NCBI GenBank assembly: GCA_028689055.1
Contig: JAQTWZ010000017.1
Span: forward strand, 1 to 35,791
DNA length: 35,791 nucleotides
Direction of reading: 5' to 3'
Source of the DNA: Sulfurimonas sp.
GTDB lineage: Bacteria; Campylobacterota; Campylobacteria; Campylobacterales; Sulfurimonadaceae
Shown: positions 8,964 to 16,768 of the stretch, piece by piece
How the letters are laid out: every line of letters starts with the position of its first letter
Numbering within the stretch: position 1 is the first letter of the stretch
Made by a program: the position numbers and the translations under genes
The notes under the pieces: generated by a model
The model's database searches: none
The model's input: the letters and a program-made list of their open reading frames with translations, nothing else
Told to the model about the DNA's origin: nothing

Positions 8964-8969
8964 ATTATA
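8964..8969 (-). promoter_or_regulatory. -10 box for rimO-tilS
   Basis: A perfect TATAAT on the minus strand, with a predicted transcription start near 8957, about 28 nt before the rimO ATG. It lies inside the reading frame that would extend rimO upstream, which argues against that longer start. No -35 element is obvious. Confidence 0.55.
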
Positions 8970-9026
8970 TCCAATTCTATACTGAAGGGCTCAGCTTTTA
9001 TCTTTAGGTATCAGGGAATTATAAGC

Positions 9027-9038
9027 TATAATTGCACC
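9027..9038 (+). promoter_or_regulatory. -10 box directly upstream of the baiN-like start (leaderless-type)
   Basis: TATAAT occupies 9027-9032 and the ATG is at 9039, leaving TGCACC between them. Transcription would start at or within a base or two of the ATG, and no Shine-Dalgarno sequence is present. The transcript is therefore probably leaderless. The same geometry appears at uvrB and at the hemD-like gene. Confidence 0.5.
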
Positions 9039-10193
9039 ATGAAAATATATGATGTTTTAATACTTGGAGCAGGTGCGAGCGGGCTTATGTGCGCGGCGCA
9101 TCTGGATAAAAAATTGCGTGTTGCCATAGTGGAAGGCAATGAAAAAGTTGCCAAAAAACTTAAAATATCCGGTGGCGGCAAATGTAATATAACAAATGTG
9201 CAGGTAAGTGAAGCAAATTTTGATGGCGATAGTGAGCTAGTCGGATACGCCTTGAGTGTTTTTTCCAAAGAAGATTTGCTTCTATTTTTGGAGCAAAACG
9301 CAGTCGAACCTGAAATACGAAAAGAGCGCTATTACTTTTGTAAACGCAGTGCAGATGAGATTATCGATCTGCTCAAGGCCAAAACGCAGCACTGCGAACT
9401 TCTCCTCAACACAGAGATAAAAAGTATCAAAAAAAGAGATGAACTCTTTGAACTTCAAAGCGCTCATGGAGTGCTCAGAGCAAAAAAAGTAGTCGTCGCA
9501 ACGGGCGGTAAAAGTTATGTAAGTATAGGTGCAAGCGAAATAGGTCTAGATATCGCAAAGAGTTTCGGGGTAAAAGTCAAAGAGTTTACTCCCGCGCTTG
9601 TAGGGCTGACTCTGCAAAAAGAGCAGTTTTGGATGAAAGAGCTCAGCGGACTTAGCTGCTATGTACATATCACGGTAGGTGAAAAGATACTCAAAGAAGA
9701 GATGCTTTTTGCTCATAAAGGTATCAGTGGACCGGCTGTTTTGTCTGCTTCGCTCTATTGGCAAAAAGGCAACATGAGCATAGATTTTTTGCCTGATATG
9801 AATATAGTGAAACTCGTCGAAGGAAATAAAAAACTTCTCTCTTCAGCAATACCGTTGCCAAAACGCCTCTCAAAAGAGCTACTCAAAGCCTTGGATGTCG
9901 AAGATATCGAATGTAGAAAACTTGGTAAAACAGCCTTAGAAAAACTTGTAAAGATTCATGATTATAGTTTTTCTCCGGCTGGAAATTTTGGCTTCACAAA
10001 AGCAGAAGCAAGCCGTGGAGGCGTGCTCTCTCATGAGCTCAACCGATATACGCTTGAAGCACTTGATGTTTCAAATCTCTATTTTATAGGGGAAGTCGTC
10101 GATGTGACAGGAGAACTCGGCGGATACAACTTCCAATGGGCCTTTAGCAGCGCAGTAGTGTGTGCAAACGCACTTTCTTTGGAACAATTTTGA
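9039..10193 (+). CDS. BaiN/HI0933-family FAD-dependent flavoprotein
   Basis: A 384-residue cytoplasmic flavoprotein of the BaiN/RdsA (HI0933-like, YhiN) family. The N-terminal dinucleotide-binding motif is DVLILGAGASGLMCA (residues 5-19), followed by the family signature KKLKISGGGKCNITN. KKVVVATGGKSYVSIGASE is the second FAD-contact motif, and the C-terminus carries EVVDVTGELGGYNFQWAFSSA, where the flavin is enclosed. Length is typical. The physiological substrate of most members is unknown; bile-acid activity applies only to some gut species, so I give no symbol. It stands alone with its own promoter and a terminator-like hairpin. Three AAACGCAG copies occur within 94 bp (9296-9389), each in a different reading frame. 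Confidence 0.9.
   Translation: MKIYDVLILGAGASGLMCAAHLDKKLRVAIVEGNEKVAKKLKISGGGKCNITNVQVSEANFDGDSELVGYALSVFSKEDLLLFLEQNAVEPEIRKERYYFCKRSADEIIDLLKAKTQHCELLLNTEIKSIKKRDELFELQSAHGVLRAKKVVVATGGKSYVSIGASEIGLDIAKSFGVKVKEFTPALVGLTLQKEQFWMKELSGLSCYVHITVGEKILKEEMLFAHKGISGPAVLSASLYWQKGNMSIDFLPDMNIVKLVEGNKKLLSSAIPLPKRLSKELLKALDVEDIECRKLGKTALEKLVKIHDYSFSPAGNFGFTKAEASRGGVLSHELNRYTLEALDVSNLYFIGEVVDVTGELGGYNFQWAFSSAVVCANALSLEQF
9296..9389. repeat. Three AAACGCAG copies in three reading frames (part of a window-wide repeated word)
   Basis: AAACGCAG occurs at 9296-9303, 9342-9349 and 9382-9389. In the flavoprotein gene these read as Q-N-A-V, K-R-S and K-T-Q, so each sits in a different codon phase. The heptamer AAACGCA occurs about 69 times in the window by my count (35 on plus, 34 on minus), far above the number expected from base composition. 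Other close sets are 15225-15232, 15262-15269 and 15418-15425 in uvrB, a direct pair at 15914-15920/15923-15929, and an inverted pair at 27914-27922/27932-27940 in crcB. Confidence 0.8.
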
Positions 10194-10201
10194 TTAAAGC
10201 A

Positions 10202-10231
10202 AAGAGTGCTTCAACTAGTACTCTTCCTTTT
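10202..10231 (+). terminator. Hairpin terminator after the flavoprotein gene
   Basis: AAGAGTGCT (10202-10210) pairs with AGTACTCTT (10217-10225) across a 6-nt loop; all nine positions pair, one as G-U. CCTTTT follows. It starts 8 bp after the stop codon. The stem is AT-rich and the T-tract short, so it is probably a modest intrinsic terminator. Confidence 0.5.
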
Positions 10232-10479
10232 GAGAGTCTTGTGTTATCTTTAGATTGTTTGCCTCTGAATGTTTACTCTCTATTGAATAGGTTTCCTTTT
10301 TGGTTTACGAGAATGAATCAAAGCAACATCCACTATACAAACGCATTTCCAAATTTACAGATAATTATTTACCCTTAAAGCACAATGTTATCAGGGAATA
10401 TATCTTCTTCTTTGATGACAAGAAATTCTTATAAAAGACATATGACCATATTTGACAATTATATGTTATTATACAAGTT
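10232..10479. other. Non-coding gap before the hemD-like gene
   Basis: No convincing gene. The plus-strand frame running through to 10378 begins inside the flavoprotein gene and has no family resemblance. On the minus strand, 10200-10270 reads openly (FRGKQSKDNTRLSKGRVLVE), but it is interrupted by stops on its N-terminal side and has no start, so it could be a decayed gene or chance. TATTAT at 10467-10472 lies 7 bp before the ATG at 10480 with no Shine-Dalgarno sequence, another leaderless-type promoter. TTGACA at 10452 is only 9 bp from that box and cannot be its -35 element. Confidence 0.4.
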
Positions 10480-11382
10480 ATGAAAAATTACACAGATTTA
10501 TTTGAACCGTTAAACTTGATTTATTATGAATATGATGCTAGTGTAAATACGCTTTATATTGATTTGGAACAGCCCAATACATACCATAGCATGGAGCTTG
10601 TCAGTATTACAAATCTTTTACAAAACAAGGGTATAAAATATCTTATAGATACGAAAAAAAATGTTCTTCTCACCTCTGATGCTTCTTTGCTTTCAAGCAT
10701 CAAACGCCTTTTGCACTCAATCTACAGCGATATAAAGTATAAAAATAAAAACATCTATATTTTGAGTGATAAAAAAGTCAAGTATGCAAAAAATCTGCCA
10801 ATGTTTGAGATAAAACCTCTGCAAAAAAAGATAGATTTTTCATCCTATGACGCACTTATCTTTACATCAAAAAATGCACTCTATGCTATCGATGCACTCG
10901 ATACGGAGTGGAAAAACAAACCTGCTTATGCTATCTCTAGTCAAACAGCAAAAGTGCTCAAGACACTCAAGGGAAATCTTCGTTTTGTAGGCAAAAGTAA
11001 CCACGGCAATAGTTTTGCACATGAGCTTATTCCTTTGTTGCAAGGGAAAAAAGTACTCTATCTTGGAGCTAAGGAAATTGTGTCGGATTTGGTAAAAATA
11101 CTCAATGAAAACGCAGTAATATGTGATGATGAAGCAATCTACGAGACAGTTTGTAAAAATTATAGAGAAAAAATAGTGCTGCCAAAAAATGCAACCATCA
11201 TATTTTCTTCTCCTTCTACAATCAAATGTTTTTTGCAAAATTCGCAGTGGGATGAGAGTTATAAAGCTGTTGCTATCGGAGAAACGACTGCCAAAAGGTT
11301 TCCCTCTTACATTGGCGCTCATGTAGCACAAACAACATCGCTTGAGTCATGTGTCCGTAAAGCATTGGAGATAAATAAGTGA
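10480..11382 (+). CDS. hemD: Uroporphyrinogen-III synthase (HemD) with an N-terminal extension
   Basis: HemD cyclises and inverts ring D of hydroxymethylbilane to make uroporphyrinogen III, the precursor of haem and sirohaem. Residues about 93-300 fit the family: KNIYILSDKKVKYAKNLP at the start, FSSYDALIFTSKNALYAIDAL, AYAISSQTAKVLK, GNSFAHELIPLLQGKKVLYL, TIIFSSPSTIKCFLQ and KAVAIGETTAKRF. HemD is usually about 200-250 residues; this one has 300. The first 92 residues (YYEYDASVNTLYIDLEQPN, ITNLLQNKGIKYLIDTKKN) do not match HemD and I do not recognise them. No in-frame ATG lies near the expected HemD start, so the extension appears to be translated as a fusion. There is no Shine-Dalgarno sequence at 10480; a -10 box sits 7 bp upstream. 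Confidence 0.8.
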   Translation: MKNYTDLFEPLNLIYYEYDASVNTLYIDLEQPNTYHSMELVSITNLLQNKGIKYLIDTKKNVLLTSDASLLSSIKRLLHSIYSDIKYKNKNIYILSDKKVKYAKNLPMFEIKPLQKKIDFSSYDALIFTSKNALYAIDALDTEWKNKPAYAISSQTAKVLKTLKGNLRFVGKSNHGNSFAHELIPLLQGKKVLYLGAKEIVSDLVKILNENAVICDDEAIYETVCKNYREKIVLPKNATIIFSSPSTIKCFLQNSQWDESYKAVAIGETTAKRFPSYIGAHVAQTTSLESCVRKALEINK

Positions 11383-11401
11383 AATTTTGATGTTTGAGTA
11401 G

Positions 11402-11476
11402 TGGTGGTCACGAACAGATTCGAACTGTTGACCACTTCCTTGTCGAGGAAGCACTCTACCACTGAGTTACGCGACC
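11402..11476 (-). tRNA. tRNA-Val (anticodon GAC)
   Basis: The minus strand folds as a complete 75-nt tRNA with encoded CCA: acceptor GGTCGCG / CGTGACC (one G-U pair), D stem ACTC/GAGT, anticodon stem CTTCC/GGAAG, variable loop TGGTC, T stem AACAG/CTGTT with loop TTCGAAT, discriminator A, then CCA. The anticodon loop is TCGACAA, giving GAC at 34-36 for valine codons GUC and GUU. Position 33, normally U in nearly all tRNAs, is C here. A candidate -10 box, TAGAAT, lies at 11499-11494. Confidence 0.93.
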
Positions 11477-11560
11477 GATAAAATAAGAAAAGAATTCTAC
11501 CAAAAAAAACTTAAACGAATTTTTGTTTCTTTATTTGAGAAATAGCTCCATATTTTTATA

Positions 11561-11588
11561 TATAATTAAGGTGTACTAAGTGTATAAT
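11561..11588 (+). promoter_or_regulatory. Tandem -10 boxes upstream of pckA
   Basis: Two perfect TATAAT hexamers lie at 11561-11566 and 11583-11588. They predict starts near 11573 and 11595 and leaders of about 68 and 46 nt. AAGGCG at 11631-11636 is the ribosome binding site for the ATG at 11641. Two promoters could allow separate controls of gluconeogenesis, but no operator is recognisable. Confidence 0.5.
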
Positions 11589-11640
11589 TCCAGCATTAAA
11601 TACTTTATTTAAGCATTTAAAAAGCACCACAAGGCGAACT

Positions 11641-13227
11641 ATGAATTTAACTGATTTTGAAGAGTTAGGGTTAAAAAATGTTGGAAAGGTTTATTATAAT
11701 CTTGATTATGATGCGTTAATTCAGCATGAGCTTGATAATGGTGAATGTACCCTTACAAACAAGGGCGCAACAACTGTTGACACGGGTATTTTTACGGGGC
11801 GTAGCCCAAAAGACAAGTATTTTGTTGATCGCGATCCATCAAACAAATACATAGCTTGGGGTGATGTAAATCAGAAAGTAGATGCAAAAATCTTTCAAGA
11901 ACTTTTAGTTGTAGCGCAGGAACAACTTTCTAACAAAGATCTCTACATCACAGACGTTTTTTGTGGTTCAAGTGCAGCTTCAAAAAAATCTGTACGTTTT
12001 GTGTCAGAAATAGCATGGCAGTCACACTTTGTCAAAAATATGTTTATCCGTCCTACAGAAACGGAACTAGAAGTATTTAAATCTGATTTTACAGTGCTAA
12101 ACGCATGTAAAGCAGTCAATACAAAATGGAAGGAACACGGACTTCATTCTGAAGTTTTTGTACTTTTTGATATTGAAAATAACCTGGCTATCATTGGCGG
12201 TACATGGTACGGTGGTGAGATGAAAAAAGGGATTTTTTCGATGATGAATTACTGGTTGCCGCTTGAAGGTAAACTGCCTATGCATTGTTCTGCAAATGTT
12301 GGCAAAGAAGGTGACACAGCACTTTTCTTTGGTCTGAGCGGAACAGGCAAAACTACACTCTCTACAGACCCACACCGTGCACTTATCGGTGATGATGAAC
12401 ATGGTTGGGATGAGCATGGCGTTTTCAATTTTGAAGGGGGATGTTATGCGAAGGTTATCAATCTCGATGCAAGCAGTGAACCTGAGATTTATGGTGCTAT
12501 CAGAAAAGGTGCACTTCTTGAAAATGTAGTCATCTCAGAAGATGGAGAAGTAGCGTACGAAGATGCTTCAAAAACGGAAAATACTCGCGTTTCTTATCCG
12601 ATAGAACACATAGAAAATCACCAGCCAAGCCTGATGGCAGGTCATCCTGAAAACATTATTTTCCTTACAGCAGATGCTTTTGGTGTATTGCCTCCGGTTT
12701 CAAAGCTCTCCAAAGAACAAGCAATGTATTACTTCTTAAGTGGTTATACTGCAAAAGTTGCTGGAACAGAGCGTGGTATTACTGAGCCTGTTGCTACATT
12801 TAGCTCATGTTTTGGAGAGGCTTTTTTACCTCTTCATCCTACTGTTTATGCAAAACTTCTAGGCGAAAAAATCGATGAGCATAAAGTGAATGTTTATCTT
12901 GTAAACACTGGTTGGAGTGGTGGTGTTTACGGTGTTGGAAAACGTATGAGCATCAAGAATACACGTGCTTGTATCAACTCTATTTTAGATGGAAGTATCA
13001 ACGAGTGTGAATTTAACACGACTAAAACATTTAGACTTCAGGTGCCAAAATCTCTTGGTGAGATAAGCCCATCTGTTCTAAACCCGCGTGACGCGTGGGA
13101 AGATAAAGACCTCTTTGATAAGACGAGAGATAAATTAGCGGCTATGTTTATAGAAAACTTTAAAAAGTACGAGAGCGAAAGTAGTGAGTTTAATTACTCA
13201 GCAGCAGGACCAAAAGTAGAAAATTAA
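11641..13227 (+). CDS. pckA: Phosphoenolpyruvate carboxykinase (ATP)
   Basis: PckA converts oxaloacetate and ATP to phosphoenolpyruvate, CO2 and ADP, the entry step of gluconeogenesis; in autotrophs with a reductive TCA cycle it also feeds biosynthesis. The 528-residue protein is close to the usual 520-540. Motifs: [12 protein letters not shown] (about residues 52-63), the metal- and substrate-binding [12 protein letters not shown], the kinase-1a P-loop [14 protein letters not shown] (from residue 231), [22 protein letters not shown] (kinase-2 region) and NTGWSGG near the C-terminus. Its stop codon lies inside a perfect palindrome shared with the convergent dedA gene. Confidence 0.97.
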   Translation: MNLTDFEELGLKNVGKVYYNLDYDALIQHELDNGECTLTNKGATTVDTGIFTGRSPKDKYFVDRDPSNKYIAWGDVNQKVDAKIFQELLVVAQEQLSNKDLYITDVFCGSSAASKKSVRFVSEIAWQSHFVKNMFIRPTETELEVFKSDFTVLNACKAVNTKWKEHGLHSEVFVLFDIENNLAIIGGTWYGGEMKKGIFSMMNYWLPLEGKLPMHCSANVGKEGDTALFFGLSGTGKTTLSTDPHRALIGDDEHGWDEHGVFNFEGGCYAKVINLDASSEPEIYGAIRKGALLENVVISEDGEVAYEDASKTENTRVSYPIEHIENHQPSLMAGHPENIIFLTADAFGVLPPVSKLSKEQAMYYFLSGYTAKVAGTERGITEPVATFSSCFGEAFLPLHPTVYAKLLGEKIDEHKVNVYLVNTGWSGGVYGVGKRMSIKNTRACINSILDGSINECEFNTTKTFRLQVPKSLGEISPSVLNPRDAWEDKDLFDKTRDKLAAMFIENFKKYESESSEFNYSAAGPKVEN

Positions 13228-13238
13228 TTTTCTACTTT
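13213..13238. terminator. Perfect 26-bp palindrome shared by pckA and dedA-like gene ends
   Basis: Positions 13213-13225 (AAAGTAGAAAATT) are exactly complementary to 13226-13238. Both stops lie inside it: pckA TAA at 13225-13227 and the minus-strand TAG at 13234-13232. A run of A on one side and T on the other lets it act as an intrinsic terminator in both directions, though the stem is AT-rich. Confidence 0.7.
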
Positions 13239-13804
13239 ACCTTCTTCTTTTTTTTCGTTGCTTGTGTCATATAAGTCCATAGCAACGTCCCAAATACTAA
13301 AAGTATTATCGGGGCAATCCAAGGTTTTTCTCCTATAAATTCAGCAACTTTTACAAGAGCACTTCCAGAATAATAACTTCCCAAACCGATAGATAAAGCC
13401 CAAACGCCAGCACTAAGAGCATTGTAAATGGCAAATTTTTTAAAGTCATATTTTGTGAGCCCTATTGCGATAGGCACAAGTGTTTTGATGCCGTAGATAA
13501 ACTTTTGGAAAAGAATAATCCATGAGCCGTATTTTTTCATCATAACATGCGAAAGAGCTAGTTTTCTTCTATGTTTTCGCAGTCCTTCCATCATCACGCC
13601 CTTTTGATAACGTGCCATATAAAAAAGTAAAACATCTCCAAGTGCATTTGCAACAAACGCAACAAGAAGCACTAAAGTCAAATCCATTTTTCCCATATAA
13701 GAGAGTACCCCAGCCGCGATAAGAGCCACAAATCCTCCCCCAAGCGAGTAGAGAAAAAGTCCTATGTAGCCGTATGTCGCTAAATTACTAAATGTATCTT
13801 CCAT
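13232..13804 (-). CDS. DedA/VTT-family membrane protein
   Basis: A 190-residue inner membrane protein with about five hydrophobic stretches. It shows the DedA (SNARE-associated, VTT) pattern: YGYIGLFLYSLGGGFVALIAAGVLSYMGKMDL near the start (in place of the usual E-x-x-x-P-PGE motif), NALGDVLLFYMARYQKG, and the hallmark F-x-R-like region FQKFIYGIKTLVPIAIGLTKYDFKKFAIYN. The classical F/Y-x-R-x-x-P arginine appears as Tyr-Gly-Ile-Lys, so Lys replaces Arg. Members are linked to lipid-carrier flipping and membrane homeostasis. It follows uvrB by 7 bp and is probably co-transcribed with it. Tail is strongly basic (KKKKKVK). Confidence 0.83.
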   Translation of the reverse strand: MEDTFSNLATYGYIGLFLYSLGGGFVALIAAGVLSYMGKMDLTLVLLVAFVANALGDVLLFYMARYQKGVMMEGLRKHRRKLALSHVMMKKYGSWIILFQKFIYGIKTLVPIAIGLTKYDFKKFAIYNALSAGVWALSIGLGSYYSGSALVKVAEFIGEKPWIAPIILLVFGTLLWTYMTQATKKKKKVK

Positions 13805-13811
13805 GTTATTC

Positions 13812-15794
13812 CTATAGTTGTTTTATTTTTGCGATCTCATCGCGTAGTCGTGCAGCTTCTTCAAAATTGAGCTCTTTTGCAGCTTGCTTCATTTTTAGCA
13901 TGAGCTCTGTTGTGAGTGCTTTACGCTCAGACGCCGGCATTTTATCCATTTTTTTGTGTTTTTGGTATATCCCGCCGTAATCTTCAACTTTGAGATTTTC
14001 ATCTAGGCTGCGTTTTGTAGTCGTCGGGGTGATGCCATGCTCTTTGTTAAAGTTGTCTTGGATTTCGCGTCTTGCGTTTGTCTTGTCTATGGCTCTTTGC
14101 ATTGAGCCTGTCATCTTGTTTGCATAGAGGATAACGCGGCCATTTTCGTTTCTTGCCCCGCGTCCTATCGTCTGGATAAGAGCCGTTTCACTTCGTAAAA
14201 AGCCCTCTTTATCTGCATCCAAAATGGCGACAAGACTTACCTCAGGCAAGTCGAGACCTTCACGAAGCAGGTTGATGCCGATAAGTACATCAAACTCCCC
14301 TAAACGCAGTGAGCGAATGATTTGGTTGCGTTCTATCGTATCGATATCGGAGTGCATATACTGCACTTTGATCCCTAGATCTGCAAGATATTTTGTCAGT
14401 GCTTCAGCCATTTTTTTTGTTAAAACTGTAATAAGAACTCTTTCATCTTTTACTGTGATTTTCTTGATCTCATCAAAGATATCTTCGACCTGATTGTCTG
14501 ATGGTTTTATTTCGATGATAGGATCAAGCAAACCTGTTGGACGGATAATCTGGTGTGCGGTGACACTAGAGAGCTCAAGCTCGTATGCAGATGGTGTTGC
14601 CGAGACAAAAAGATAATGGGGTGCTTTGTTGATGTATTCATCTATCATGAGCGGGCGATTGTCAAGTGCGCTTGGAAGACGAAAACCGTATTCGACCAAA
14701 ACCTCTTTTCTGGCTCTATCACCTGCGTACATTCCGCGATACTGAGGGAGTGAAACATGCGACTCATCCACGATGACGAGATACTCTTTGTGGTGGAGTT
14801 CAAAATAGTCCAAAAGCGTATAAGGTGCTTCTCCGGGTTTTTTGTTTGTGAGCAGACGTGAATAGTTCTCTACGCCTTTGCACATTCCCGTCGTTTGAAG
14901 CATTTCAAGGTCGAACTCGACTCTTTGTTTGAGTCTTTGATACTCTAGGAGTTTGTCATTTTCTTGAAAGTAAGCAAGTCTCTCATCAAGCTCTTCTTCG
15001 ATGCGTTTGATAGCAACGGCCATTTTTTCTTGACTCACGCTAAACTGCGAAGTCGCATAAATTGTAAATTGTTTATGATCTTCAAGACGTTTGTTGTCGA
15101 TGATGTCAAAAGTATAGATTGACTCTATTTCATCTCCAAAAAACTCTATGCGGATGGCTTCTTGTTCAAAATAGGGCGGATAAATGTCCATTGTTTCGCC
15201 ATTGACGCGGATATGACCACTGTCAAACGCAGTGTCATTTCTGCTATATCCCATCTCCACTAAACGCAGCAGAAGTTTTTTTTGAGGTATTTCATCTCCT
15301 ATGGCTACTGACTGCACCATATTTTCATACTCTTCAGGGTCTCCAAGTCCGTAGTTTGCGGAGACTGATGCGACAACTATGACGTCATCATAAGAGAGAA
15401 GATTGGCGGTAGATGACAAACGCAGCCTCTCAAGTTCGTCGTTGATGGCGCTGTCTTTTTCTATGAAAAGATCCTGACGCGGGATGTAAGCTTCGGGCTG
15501 ATAATAATCATAATACGACACAAAATACTCGACATGATTGTTGGGAAAAAACTGACGAAACTCTGAGTACAATTGTGCCGCAAGAGTCTTGTTATGCGTC
15601 ATGATGATAGTCGGCATTTTCACATTCTCTATTACACGCGCCATAGTGTGCGTTTTACCGCTTCCAGTGACACCTTCAAGCGCTTGATAACGATTGCCTT
15701 TGAGGATAGAGTCTGTGAGTTCTTTGATAGCTGTAGGCTGATCTCCGGCCGGTTGATACGGTGATACGACTTTAAAATTTGGCTGATTTTTCAT
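13812..15794 (-). CDS. uvrB: Excinuclease ABC subunit UvrB
   Basis: UvrB is the damage-verification helicase of nucleotide excision repair; it is loaded by UvrA and recruits UvrC. The 660-residue protein is full length. Motifs: [17 protein letters not shown], the Walker A site [12 protein letters not shown] (about residues 41-52), the beta-hairpin region [23 protein letters not shown] (motif II), [11 protein letters not shown] (motif III), the helicase motifs [22 protein letters not shown] and QTIGRGARN, and a C-terminal UVR domain ([16 protein letters not shown]) for UvrC contact. A perfect TATAAT (15807-15802) lies 7 bp before the ATG with no Shine-Dalgarno sequence, so the mRNA is probably leaderless. 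Confidence 0.98.
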   Translation of the reverse strand: MKNQPNFKVVSPYQPAGDQPTAIKELTDSILKGNRYQALEGVTGSGKTHTMARVIENVKMPTIIMTHNKTLAAQLYSEFRQFFPNNHVEYFVSYYDYYQPEAYIPRQDLFIEKDSAINDELERLRLSSTANLLSYDDVIVVASVSANYGLGDPEEYENMVQSVAIGDEIPQKKLLLRLVEMGYSRNDTAFDSGHIRVNGETMDIYPPYFEQEAIRIEFFGDEIESIYTFDIIDNKRLEDHKQFTIYATSQFSVSQEKMAVAIKRIEEELDERLAYFQENDKLLEYQRLKQRVEFDLEMLQTTGMCKGVENYSRLLTNKKPGEAPYTLLDYFELHHKEYLVIVDESHVSLPQYRGMYAGDRARKEVLVEYGFRLPSALDNRPLMIDEYINKAPHYLFVSATPSAYELELSSVTAHQIIRPTGLLDPIIEIKPSDNQVEDIFDEIKKITVKDERVLITVLTKKMAEALTKYLADLGIKVQYMHSDIDTIERNQIIRSLRLGEFDVLIGINLLREGLDLPEVSLVAILDADKEGFLRSETALIQTIGRGARNENGRVILYANKMTGSMQRAIDKTNARREIQDNFNKEHGITPTTTKRSLDENLKVEDYGGIYQKHKKMDKMPASERKALTTELMLKMKQAAKELNFEEAARLRDEIAKIKQL

Positions 15795-15807
15795 TGGTGG
15801 AATTATA
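15795..15807 (-). promoter_or_regulatory. -10 box directly upstream of uvrB (leaderless-type)
   Basis: TATAAT at 15807-15802 on the minus strand, then TCCACCA, then the uvrB ATG at 15794. The expected transcription start coincides with the ATG. No ribosome binding site is visible. Confidence 0.55.
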
Positions 15808-15868
15808 GCTAAATGGGGATAATGATACAGAATTTATAAGCATGGTTACCTATAGGCTGCTGAGAATG

Positions 15869-16564
15869 CTATTTCTTACAGCTCTCTTTGAGTTCTTTTG
15901 CTTTGTCATATCCTGCGTTTAGTGCGTTTTGTATCCATGGAGCGGCTTTGTCGTATTCATTTTTGGAGCAGTAGAGTTCGGCTAAAAGATAAGCGGCTTC
16001 TGTATCTGCATTGTTTGCGTTTATCTCCAGCCAGTATGCGGCACGCTCAAAATCGAGTATTTGCAAGAGGATACGCCCGAGTAGTTTTTGCGCTTTTTCA
16101 TTACCGCCTTTTGCGCTGGATTCGAGATATTCCGCTGTTTGCGTTATATTTTGATCCACTCCGTCACCGCGATAATACATAAACGCAAGGTTATATTGCG
16201 CTGTACTCTCTCCTGCATGAGCAGCTTTTTGCAGCCAAAGTAGAGCTTGTCCATAATCCTGAAGCGTATTTTCTCCTATAAGATACATCATACCCAGATC
16301 GAGTTGGGCTCTTGTATCGTTTTGTGTGGCTGCGTTTGTCAGCCAGAAGAGACCCTGCTGTTTATCTGTTTTGGTTCCAAGCCCTTCAAAGTAGAGATAA
16401 CTGAGTGCGTTTTGTGCTTTGAGATTGCCCTGTTTTGCTTCTTGTTCATAGAGATTAAATGCTTTTGAATACTCTTTTGCCTCAAACGCAAGGAGTGCGT
16501 CATCTATCGGTGCGCCAAAAAGAAGTCCATAAAAAAGTGGTAAAAGAGGTAAAAAACGCATCAT
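15869..16564 (-). CDS. Secreted Sel1-repeat protein
   Basis: A 231-residue protein with a signal peptide (residues 1-18, MMRFLPLLPLFYGLLFGA) followed by Sel1-like TPR repeats. Repeat units are visible at AKQGNLKAQNALSYLYFEGLG, AATQNDTRAQLDLGMMYLIG, AAHAGESTAQYNLAFMYYRGDG and SAKGGNEKAQKLLGRIL, about 36 residues apart, with further helices to the end. It is expected to be periplasmic. It resembles Hcp-type Sel1 proteins of Campylobacterota but lacks their regularly spaced paired cysteines (only two Cys are seen, near the end). It is the third gene after nnrS (6 bp after the small membrane protein), so it may belong to the same FNR-box-controlled transcript; its function is unknown. Confidence 0.85.
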   Translation of the reverse strand: MMRFLPLLPLFYGLLFGAPIDDALLAFEAKEYSKAFNLYEQEAKQGNLKAQNALSYLYFEGLGTKTDKQQGLFWLTNAATQNDTRAQLDLGMMYLIGENTLQDYGQALLWLQKAAHAGESTAQYNLAFMYYRGDGVDQNITQTAEYLESSAKGGNEKAQKLLGRILLQILDFERAAYWLEINANNADTEAAYLLAELYCSKNEYDKAAPWIQNALNAGYDKAKELKESCKK

Positions 16565-16570
16565 TTGCTC

Positions 16571-16765
16571 CTAATAAAGTTGTAAAAACGCAGCCAGAAC
16601 AAGAGAGACACCAAAAGTGCCTCCGACCATAACTATGCGTTTTTGTGTTTCAGAAATAGCATATTTTTCTTCTAAATAGTCGGCGATTTTTAAAGCCGGC
16701 GCAATAGCGAAAATAAACATAGGGAAGGTCATAACGAGTATCATTACAATATCATGTGCGGTCAA
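16571..16765 (-). CDS. Small two-helix membrane protein downstream of nnrS
   Basis: A 64-residue protein with two hydrophobic segments (about residues 5-26, DIVMILVMTFPMFIFAIAPAL, and 43-62, RIVMVGGTFGVSLVLAAFLQ) separated by a charged loop (DYLEEKYAISETQKR). No family is recognised. It starts 3 bp after the nnrS stop and ends 6 bp before the Sel1 gene, and the middle of a tight operon is a good argument that it is real. Co-transcription with nnrS suggests a role in the same nitrosative or respiratory response. Confidence 0.7.
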   Translation of the reverse strand: MTAHDIVMILVMTFPMFIFAIAPALKIADYLEEKYAISETQKRIVMVGGTFGVSLVLAAFLQLY

Positions 16766-16768
16766 TTT

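Noticed and set aside
8930-8974. Upstream TTG start extending rimO by 15 codons
   Set aside because: The extension contains a perfect -10 box and does not match the family; the ATG at 8929 begins exactly like known RimO.
10200-10290. Possible decayed minus-strand gene or insertion-sequence remnant
   Set aside because: Only about 26 open codons with no start, interrupted by stops; I could not match it to any transposase.
10160-10378. 72-codon plus-strand reading frame after the flavoprotein gene
   Set aside because: Begins inside the flavoprotein gene, crosses a terminator-like hairpin, has no ribosome binding site and no recognisable pattern.
10452-10457. TTGACA as a -35 box for the hemD-like gene
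   Set aside because: Only 9 bp from the -10 candidate, far from the 16-18 bp needed.
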